From assembly GCA_905178155.1 (NCBI GenBank), contig CAJINV010000005.1, positions 2,544,054 through 2,608,053 on the forward strand: 64,000 nucleotides of DNA, written 5' to 3'. Shown here piece after piece: positions 55,101 through 64,000 of the stretch; position 1 is the first letter of the stretch, and every line of letters starts with the position of its first letter. The position numbers were made by a program, and so were the translations under genes. The stretch comes from Amoebophrya sp. A120. Lineage: Eukaryota > Sar > Dinophyceae > Syndiniales > Amoebophryaceae. A model generated the notes under the pieces. The model saw only the letters and a list, made by a program, of their open reading frames with translations, made no database searches and was not told the origin of the DNA.

Positions 55101-58100
55101 CTTCACATGCACAGGATGCGAGGAGGAGCACGGCGCGCACTATATTCGAGGACGCTGACGTCCAGCAGACGTATGGTTTGCAGAATCCATTGCTCATTTC
55201 GCTCCCGGGATTCGAGGACCGGTTGGCGGAAATGACCCGGAAACTCGGCGCCACACAGTTGCTCGTCCGTCTCGCGCAGACGGTCGAAGCAAGAAACACT
55301 TTCGAGCGGGAGGCGCTGCTGCGGAAGAAGAAGGCCTTTCGCGAGTTGCCGCTGTTGAAATTGACGGGCGGTGAGAGAGATTTTTCCTTGCAAAGTTGTT
55401 CTCTTTCTAAAATGAAAACTACGGAAGAGCTTTCAACACACGCAGGCTCCCCCGCCGGCGTGAAGCAGGTTTTCTATTCGGAACGAGTACAGGGCGACTT
55501 TCGCTTTCCTGACCCGTTCTTCAGCCCGCAAAGGATGATGAACCTGACACCCAAAGTGTCTTCTACTTTTCCACAGCGCGTAGCTGACCTGTCGTCGCCC
55601 GCTGCTTATGCCACACAAACTACAACCGCGGGGAATTATATTAACTCGTCCACTTGGGACGTTCTGAGTCTTCCGCTGCGTCTTGCGAGGCTGCTGCTAT
55701 CTCAGAATGCGGTGGTGGAAGCGGGGGCAAATGGTTCAGAAGATGCAAAGCAACATCCAACAGCTGGCTTCACGGTGCTAGGCAGTGGCGACGTGGGGGT
55801 GGACGGAGTGTATGTGTATTCCGGACTGTGGACGAAGAAAACGGAGGCCCAAGAGCAGGGAGGTAGTGACTATTCTGACCTCTTCCGGCTTCTCGGCGAA
55901 ACTGAGATTTACGTTTGGGAACGTCGTCAGCAGAATGAGCGCGGACTGCAGATCATGAAAACGGGTTTGCACAGTAGCGGAAAAGCAGCAGATCACAAGG
56001 TTCCCACCTCCAGTCATGTTTTGCTGTATTTGCCCGCCACCCGCACCTGGTCTGTTGTTGAACTACTCGACGGACCGCTTCAGAGGAAGAGTCTCCGGCT
56101 GCCGAGGAGAAGCAGATCTCCGGCAAGCCGCGGACAACGAAGTAGAAGTCGTTCGCGGTCGGCTTCGGGTCGTGCACAGAGTGGAGGGAGCCGATCGAAG
56201 TCCCCGAAGCGGTCTCCTTTTCGCCGCAGAGGTGCAGAATCAGGCAAACGGGGAAGTAGTAGAAACCGATCTAATTCGGCGACGCCAGATGAAACTAGTC
56301 GCACGGAAAAGAAAAAGCAAACAAGCAGAAGTCGAAGTGGCAGGTCGAGGTCCGCATCGTTGCAGAGAAAGGCTAAATCAAGATCGCCGTCGAAAGCGCA
56401 GGAGGTGCCGCACCAGGGAAAAATTCCGCGCGACTTGAAGACCTCCAAATGGAGTCTGAGGTTCTCCTGCCCCTTAAGCAACATAAGTGCCAGCTCTTTC
56501 AATGCAGCAGAAGAACATCGACGTTCCCATTGGATGTACAGTGCGATGGTTGATGATGTTCCCTCACCCGAGTCGTGTTACTGGCTGCGTCGATCTTCGC
56601 ACGGCGAAATGACGGCTAAGGCTCCCAAGACGCTGCAAGGTACCTCCACAGCTTTCAGAGCCGCGGCTTCTGCCCACGACCCATTGGGCAATGGGCAGAC
56701 CAGCGTCGTGCCGGCTCTGCGGGTTACAGCCGTTGATACGAGCTTGGGAAAGGTCTTGAAGGGGTATATTTCGAATCAAATTCATAATTCCAACCACGAA
56801 GAAGCCCGGATTGACAGTCGCGTGGCGAAGCATCAAGTCCGCGACGACTTCGTTCGCTTTATCCTGCTCCCCGCTCTGTTCACCGAGCACCAGAAAGATG
56901 TAGATCTGCAGGTAGCAAGAGCGTTTGCGGCGTTGAAAGTTGGCCAAGATGATCGTCCTCTTGCGGACCAAGTCCTCACGCACGACGAGGGGAGCAAACT
57001 GGACAGGATCGAGCGCAAAATCGTGATCCTGCTCCGTTCCTGGCGCGCCGAGGTGCGTCGGCATTTGTCTGCACGGTGGAGAAAAGCGACTTCAGAAACG
57101 ATGCTGGGGTACCTCGCCGGTGTGCTTCGACATTTGAACGTCGGGACGACCAGCTCCAAAAGACGGGAAATTCAGAACAGTTTCTTCGCAGCTCTGGGGG
57201 CTGCAAACCTGCAGGAGGCGGCCATCGGCTTCCTGGAGTATCACGCAACCGATTTGAGGACGAAAAGCCGAAAGACAGAAGGTCGGGGCGATCTTCGTGA
57301 TCCCGCGGGGGCACCACGAAATAAAATCCTTGAGGAATTCGAGCCTGGAATGAAGAACGCGCGAGCGTACGCAAAAGCGCTTGCAGACCGTTTGAGTCCG
57401 CACGCGGGAATTTTTGGTGCGCATTTTGGCAGGCGACTGGTGGAAAGCGCGAACAACGTCGTCACCGAGGTTGTCAACCTCACAGTTCCACCTGCAACAC
57501 CAGCACTTGGCGACAGTACACCACCAGCAGCTTATTTTCCGGCCTCTCGACCAGCAGGAGCACCAGGACATCCTGATTCTGGAGACGAGAGCGATGATCT
57601 CATTGACTACAGCCAGGTCACGCGCACCTTCTTTTTTTTTCGTGGGGAAAAAAATTTCGAGCTCAACATCACGCTGGCACTGCAGCGCCCGAGCACTGGC
57701 TTGGAGTTCCTCCCTTTGGGCCTGGAAAAGGTCAGCAGTCTGGGGAAAGCGTTGGGCGACGGTGAGATTGAGCTGATACTGAGAAGTGAGGCGGCCGAAG
57801 CACGACCTGCTGAAGACGAAGACGAGGACGCAGATGGAGCGCTTTACTATGGTCGTGTTCCGAGCGGGGCCGGCATCTTTACCGGCGACGGCAGAGCAGC
57901 AGCTCCACCCCCCGGTCAAGCGGGCAAAGCAGAAAAAGCAGGAGAAGATCAGGATGCTTCTGTTGACCTCCCGCTGGCGCAGTTTATTCGGGACTTGTTG
58001 GCGGTGACGGGGGAAAAACAGGCGGCTTTTCGGGACCAGAAGAAACTGAATTTGTGCCCGGAAGCGGCGAAACTTGCCTTGCTCCGGGATGTGACCAAAG

Positions 58101-61100
58101 ACATTTTCGCGGACGACGGCGAAGCCCTATTTTTGAGCTACACGTCGCAGATCAACGAGGACCCCTTGCTCTCTTCTTGGTTGGTACAACCTAAGCCGCG
58201 CGTAGAATCACGCGCGCCGGAGTCTGACTGCAAACAGAATCTGAAAACGTTTCAAGAGCTGCTGAAGCAGAAAGTCAGTCGGTCCACTGCAACTTCTACT
58301 AGTGCTGGACCACGGGGCGCCGGAGGGCCACGACGAGCTTCACCTGCTACGCAGGCTTTGAAACCTCAGAAAGAAGCCACATCGGTGATCGTGGAAAAAA
58401 TGTCGGGGCTGTCGATCACGGAAGGCCAGGGCCGCGGCCGCGGCGACGGGTCCTTTTGCAGCAGTAGAAAGCCAGAAGTTTCTCTGTACTGTCAGCAGGT
58501 GCCGCACGTTATTTTTGAAGACGGAAGCGGCGTCACCAAGGCCGATTTCGACCCCTACACAATTCCGCTCAAGTCTTCTCTTTCCAGTGATGGTTTTGCG
58601 TTGGGTTGTTCCCAGAATCTGCAGTTCATCAGTGCTGGTGCACACCAAGTAGATGAACACCCAGGAGGTGGTCGTGGTGCCGCGTCGGGTCAACAGCAAC
58701 GAACACAAGTCCTTGAGGAGCACAAGTGGTACGAAATGCAGCTCCCGCGGATGATCGTTGATCAGGTCTCTGCTCGTCCCACCAGCGGTCGTGCCTTTTC
58801 AAGCGGCAGAGCTGCACCTGATCGTGTAGTTGCCGACGAAGTAGATACAACAACTTCTACAGCTGCGCTGTCGGCCTTTGTCGTCGGTCCGAAACTGCAG
58901 AAAATCGACGGCCGCACCTTACTCGACGCGACCCTTTCCGACACATTTGTCGCCGCCTTTCGCAAGGTGGAAGGGGTACCGAGTGGGTGGATACGGGAAC
59001 GGAGGAAAGAGTACGATCAGCGACGGGCTGCGTACAGCGACTGGATGCAGAAAAGCTTACCGGCGTACGTCGGTTCGGTGGAAAAAATGTTGACCGAGCG
59101 GGCGACAGTTCCGGGCTTTGAAAAGTTTTCGAAAGAAGTTGTAAACCCGGCAGAACAAGATCTAGATCAGCAAAGCGTCGATGTCGCCGCTGTTCCCCGC
59201 GGGGGCCCAGTGACGTTGAGATCATTTCAGGATCAGCAAGAACAATCGTCGATTCACTTACCGAGAATTTCGGAGCAACCGCCACAGGCTATTGGAAATG
59301 ATGAAGGGAGAGATGACGCGTGGGCACCAACGCGTCGCCAAGTTCTACCTGCGTACTATTTTGACGATGATCAATTTACGGCCTCAGAACAGCAGAAAAC
59401 TTCCTTAATCCTGCCCCACGGGCTCGATTCCTTCCAGAAAAAGCTGTTGATCGACCAGGCCAACAAGGTTGCCGACGCGGAGGGGACGCTTCTGGACCCA
59501 GCCGCTTTTCGGAAGAAGGAGGAGAGTGCTGATGCGTACCTGGAGCAGACCCTGGGCATCGCGGCGCACAGGGAGAAACAAGAACACGAAAGGACCGCGC
59601 GGACCCATGCGGTGTTGGAGTTTCTGGAGGGCTACGTTTTTGGCACGGCATTATACGACAACTGGATTGCGCTCGAGGCGTTTCAGTGCGGTATGGGAGT
59701 AAACCTCTTTGATCTGAACGACGTTGCAAGGAGAAGTACAACAACTGGGACGAGCGCAGAGCCATCTCGATCAAGATCTCGATCAAGATCAAGCGCAAGC
59801 CATCTTGGGCAAGATCAAGCTCTACTACGTGGAGAAGGACGTCCTCAGGACGAAGGTTCCTCTTACGGGCCCCCGCATCTCCTGTCTCCGCATGAAGTGA
59901 AGCAACTAATCGACTACAACACGTTGACGTTGACGTCAACATCTGAACCAGGACAGGATCACGAACGTTTTATTTCAAGCCCAGCTTCCTACCGCTTAAT
60001 CCCGCTGCCGGTGCTCGAGAAACTAGCAAAGAAGGGAAGCGCGCCGCACTGTCGGAAGTGGGCGCAGACCCAACTTGCAGACTGGCGGGTGAAACAGGAA
60101 TTGGGAAAATTTAAACAGCCGCCTGCTGAAGGAGTGCTTGGGGCTGCTGCTTTGCCAACAAATCAGTTGTACGCTGTATTAAAGTTGTCTTCAACAACAT
60201 CGAGTGCTGCAGACAGTAGTGGACTAACCGCTGGTGCCGTTGGACTTGGTCCTGCAATCAACAGCAGCAAACGCCTTCTGCAGAAACTGTTTGGTCACGC
60301 AGTTCTGCCACCGGCGGGCTATGCGAGGACGGCGAAGCACAACATCAAAAGTCCCACGAGCGATGGTCTACTTCCTCCGTCGGCTGGAGCGGGAGGGGGA
60401 CCATTGGGGCATGATGAACAAGCTGCAATACAAATGCCCGCGAAGCAGGTCGCACAAGACATACAGGCAGGTCGCACAAGGAGCAGGTCGGGAAGCAGGA
60501 GCAGGTCGGCAAGGAGCAGGTCGGCAAGTAGCAGGTCGGCACGGAGCAGTTCGGCAAGGAGCAGTTCGGCTTCGGCAAGAAGGAGCAGGTCTGCAATAGA
60601 AATGCAAGCGAAGCAGGTCGGCAAGGAGCAGGTCGCACAAGACACACAGGAGGCGTCGCTTGCGTCCTCGTCCTCTCGTCGGCTGCCAGATTTGATTCAA
60701 ACTTTTGTCTCGAAGCACCTCTTTGCCGTCACGTTCGGTGGTTCCTACTTGCAGGACACCGACGTCGTCCCGGTTGGGAGTACGGCAACGAGCGGCGCGC
60801 AAGGATGGTGGCGCGTGTTCGGCGCGAAAAGTGTCTTTCTGAGTGCGCGAAGGCTGGCGGGGCGGGGTGCAGCTACGAGTTGTAGAACAACGGCGACGAG
60901 AGGACCTAGAGGGCGTGCAGGTCCTGGTGTAGTTGCGCATCAATTCTACCAAGCTGCACCAGCCGAAGATGCTTTTGACGTCGATAGTGGTTTCTCATCC
61001 TCAGCCGCGTGTTCCGGCTCCGAATTTTCATCGTCACGGCCGCGGGGAGGTGTAGCAGCACTCAGTCGGAAATTATCCGGCGGCTTGTTGAGATCAGGCG

Positions 61101-64000
61101 GTCCTTCTTCATCCGCCGTCGAGGACGGCAGCTCCACCTGTGCGGAAAGTCGTGGAAGTTTATTTTCCGACGATGACCAAGTCGCAGCTGGATCTTCTTG
61201 TTCCCAAGACGACTATTTCCCCTTGCAAGAGATCGCTCGGGAGGAAGGGTCCGACATCGATGTGACGGTCTATGTGAACGACACGTCCAGGTTTGGTGGC
61301 GGCATGCAGCACATCACCCCCGTGGTGCACAGCCTGCTCACCTATCCACAGTAAATTTCCCGTACACGTACACCTGCGGTCTCTGCATGACAAAAATTGG
61401 CTTCCATCCTAGTCTAGCATGACAAGGTTTACGCTTTAAATTGGTAAAATTTGTGATGCATCTTGTACATGTACGGGAAATTTGTATTGCATATCACCCA
61501 ACGGGCGCAGTTCAACCGCGAACTTGCGGCAGAACAGCAAGATTCCATGGTGGTGGCGAACCCGGGAAAATTGGTGCTGCCCCACTCGCAGATCGAAAAC
61601 GTGATCATGAAGCCAAGTGCGTTTGTTGGACTTCGACACAGCCACTCTTCTAAAATTTCTGCCCGACTGGACATCAAATTGGCGCCCAAGCGACTGTGCG
61701 ACCTGATGCTGGACGTATTGGCATCAAACGCGAAAGGTAAGAGAGGAGTCTCCACTTCCGCGACCAGCACCGTAGAGGAAGCTAAAAAGGTCCAGAAACA
61801 GCACTTTCTCTCCCGGATGCAGTTTTGCAGTGAGCGCCTCTCCGGGGACGGCAAGCTAAAACGAATTTTGGACACTTTGGACCCACACGTCCGCGCTTTT
61901 GTCCGGGAAGCGAAGCGCTGGTTCCAGCAGCGGAAGCGGGAGATCGGGGGCTTCAAACAGCAGGGATTGAACGGGATCTCTATCACTCTGCTCGCGTTAT
62001 TTTTTCTCAAACACGGTTCGGGCTACCGCAGCGACCCGATCATGCGAAACGCGCTGCTGGCTCCCGGTAGCAAGATGAGAAAAGCGGCACACAAACTGCG
62101 GAAAGAGGCTGGAATCGACATGGCAAGCAGAGGACTTCATCTGCAAAGTGAACCACTGCCCGCCGCTCGCAATCCTGAACTTCTCGTAGAAGTGAGCCAG
62201 CAGCTGGCGGAAGACCGCGGCAGAGAGGAGAAATTTTTGCAGTCTCTGTTCGTCCTGCGCATGCTGGTTGATTTTCTCTCCTTTCTCGTGCGCATCTACG
62301 AGGTCGTTGGCATTATGTCTACGAACGACTCGAACAAGCACCTGCAAGGTACAACCGGAGTTGCAGCGGGCGCACGTGCAGCGGAGGCGGAGGTCGCGCA
62401 TATGGCTATAATCACTCAACTGCAGATTCGGTGTGAGGAAGTTCTTGCGGGTGTAGATAAAGATGCCAGTCCGGAAGACAAGCTCTGGGGCTTCGATTGC
62501 GTCAGCAACTACGACGAGGAGCTGTTTTCTTCCGCACTGGTGAGCAAAACCGGAGCTGCTCCTGGGACACCGCTACTCCACCAAACCAGAACGCCAGGAG
62601 CGCCGCACGAATCACGAATACTAGTACACGACTGCGAAAAAAAATCATCCCTTCCAACGCACGGCCCGCTGCCCGACAGCTTTACGGGAAAACTTCGGCC
62701 GCAGAGCCCACTGCTGTATCTCGCCAACCCCGGCGACACGTTGTCCGAGGCGTTCTCGCTCGTCGTGGGCAGTTTGGTGCGTGTGAAATCTTTTTCGAAA
62801 GAGGATTTGGAGAACAAAATCGTAGATCCAGCGGAACAGAACAAGGCAGCTACTGCGGAACAAGTGGAACCGCACCATGACCATGATGTTGACCACCGGA
62901 TTAAAGATTTGTTCAAAGCCTCTGTCGCTGGACGCGCGGTGAGTCTTCCGACCTACAGCACTGTGCAGGATGAGAAGGGTGCGACATTACCAGCTGGACC
63001 ACCACGAGGACCTCCAAAGGGCAGTGCTACTGAGGCGAAAGCTCTCTTACCGGAAGGCGCCGTCGGTGAAGTGATTCGTATCGAGCTGCAGCACGACACC
63101 TTGCGCGACTCCAAGGGCAAATCTCTGTTTTTGAAGGACCATCTCCCTGTGACGGATTTGGACGCTGTGCAGGCTGTGTATGTGCGATTCGCGCTTCCAA
63201 ACGACGACCACCAGGGCACGGCCCGCGTTGAGAATATTAAATCCGTAACGATCCGTCTTCACCCACATGAGCTGGTTTACCCCTTCTTGCACGGAAAAAA
63301 AACGGGCGTCTCGTTGGGCATGGCTCCCGCAGGACAAGCTTCGCCAAAAGTTGGAGTTGTAGAGGATGGCGACGATCTTTTTCCGCAAGAGGAGACTAGA
63401 AGTTTCGTCGGCGTGAAGGTTTCTCTCGTGAATCCCTTCAAAAAGCAGTGCGAAACATTCTACACCTGGTCCATTACCCCGCCGCACAAGCTGTTTCAGA
63501 ATTCCGTCGCGAATCTCCAGGGAAAGTTGGTCCGACTGGTGGGAAGGACCTTCCAGCCCGACGAGGCGCACCAGCAGTTCTATTTTCTGGACGAAAGCGA
63601 CATCGCCCGAGGTAGTACGATAATCTCATCGGAAGCAGAAGTACCGCAACAAAAATTATCGTCGCCGCCCGTTCTCGGCACGGTCCCAATCGACCAAGCT
63701 AGAAGGCAGACGCAGAAAAAGCGGCAGTTGAATGCGTTCTCCAACGCTGTCTCTGGTTTTTACGACGGTTTAGTACAGCGGGGGCCCACTTTACCGCAAT
63801 CGCAAGACCGCAATGCCGGCTTGCGCAGTTTCTTTCAGACCTCGCCAGAAGTGAGTCAGTCTACTCATTTTGAGGCGGCGGGAGCAGACACCTCCGCCGT
63901 TGCAGGCGCGAAGAAGGTGATGCGGGAAATCAAAAGATTGCGAGAGCGAGAAGTAGGTAGAGATGCAGCAACAACCAGTGGCTCGCATCAGCATAAGATA
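49165..64000 (+). CDS. Giant secreted protein, unrecognised, 3' end outside window
   Basis: Exons 49165-49334, 49619-49658, 49917-50029, 50227-53058, 53299-53341, 53609-61342 and 61499 to beyond 64000: at least 13434 nt, 4478 residues, open throughout. The ATG at 49165 gives a signal peptide (CSLAFLGVLVSSSRVQAAA). The intron 50030-50226 is GT-AG; the other five are introners. Most of the protein is polar and helical-looking, with Ala/Gly/Pro linkers. Two Arg/Ser-repeat tracts (residues about 1890-2000 and 3350-3400) look like SR domains. The last part has extended hydrophobic strands (SVTIRLHPHELVYPF). I recognise no enzymatic domain. Signal peptide plus SR tracts is an odd mix; a secreted or vacuolar structural protein is one guess. 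The open frame upstream of 50227 is intron read-through. Confidence 0.8.
49335..49613 (+). mobile_element. Introner family D
   Basis: Starts tatcctgagtaaaaacgtac and ends tacgtttttactcaggata. Exact GAGCT repeat. Removal gives TYQELQTYF. Confidence 0.93.
49659..49911 (+). mobile_element. Introner family C
   Basis: Starts tatcaaatgcaaaaatgttt and ends gacatttttacatttgata. Exact TTCTT repeat. Removal gives ARQILGGGF. Confidence 0.93.
53059..53293 (+). mobile_element. Introner family F
   Basis: Starts tatggcgttctcaaacgtta and ends aacgtttgagaacgccata; the outer 20 bases of the TIR match perfectly. Exact AGTGA repeat. Removal gives RELRSEGTGLHL. Confidence 0.93.
53342..53603 (+). mobile_element. 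Introner family C
   Basis: Starts tatcaaatgtaaaaatgtct and ends gacatttttgcatttgata. Flanks TGGTA and TGGTG. Only 43 nt of exon separate it from the family-F element. Confidence 0.92.
61343..61493 (+). mobile_element. Introner family H
   Basis: Starts tatccacagtaaatttcccg and ends gggaaatttgtattgcata. Exact TCACC repeat. Removal gives HSLLTQRAQFNREL and opens the frame to the window end. Confidence 0.93.

Noticed and set aside
1-64000. tRNA, rRNA or spliced-leader RNA genes
   Set aside because: I found no cloverleaf with intact arms and no conserved rRNA or spliced-leader core by eye; a covariance-model scan would be needed to exclude them.

Overview
The window is nuclear DNA of an intron-rich eukaryote, not a prokaryote. 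The coding stretches are short and are interrupted by dozens of 150-480 bp elements with terminal inverted repeats (TIRs). Each element can be removed exactly so that one copy of a flanking 5-bp repeat is left and the reading frame is restored. These are introners: mobile introns that are mostly not GT-AG. Together with every supported gene lying on the + strand and the secreted Cys-rich families, this points to an alveolate, most likely a parasitic dinoflagellate of the Amoebophrya type, where introners and non-canonical introns are known. The taxon is an inference; no rRNA or other marker is present.

Layout. From 1 to 35.3 kb lies a tandem array of seven paralogous genes for secreted Cys-rich proteins (63-1378, 2109-4281, 5404-9522, 12245-18639, 20696-23551, 24806-31133, 33513-35276). 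They share a domain with the landmarks CxCVNEG, DKFTAP, NQAWLN, DTxYG, DYGEYCxxWEDEC, WCxxxWCYV, CxN, WYSYxYC and a Thr-rich tail. Two of them carry alanine-rich modules in front of that domain. The paralogs carry introners of different families at mostly different positions. From 36 to 48 kb come single genes: a HAD-family hydrolase (36141-37607), a small TPYGxG protein (38046-38685), a poorly resolved gene (38761-40141), a UvrD/FBH1-like DNA helicase (40160-44006) and a secreted sorbosone-dehydrogenase-like protein (45108-48206). From 49165 to beyond the right edge runs one giant gene for a secreted protein of at least 4478 residues that I do not recognise.

I placed 55 introners in about 14 TIR families (A-N), 25 of them with an identical 5-bp repeat on both sides. 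In eight gene models (5404, 12245, 20696, 33513, 36141, 40160, 45108, 49165) exact removal of all introners plus a few GT-AG introns gives one open frame across every junction, including 12 exons in one 421-residue protein. One introner (family H) sits inside another (family C). Non-genic stretches hold decayed introners, a cluster of CCTCCGCGCGGAGG hairpins with a 54-bp perfect palindrome, and a recurring C-rich block. The 2109 gene has an unresolved frame break, and the 5' parts of 12245 and 24806 and most of 38761-40141 are tentative.
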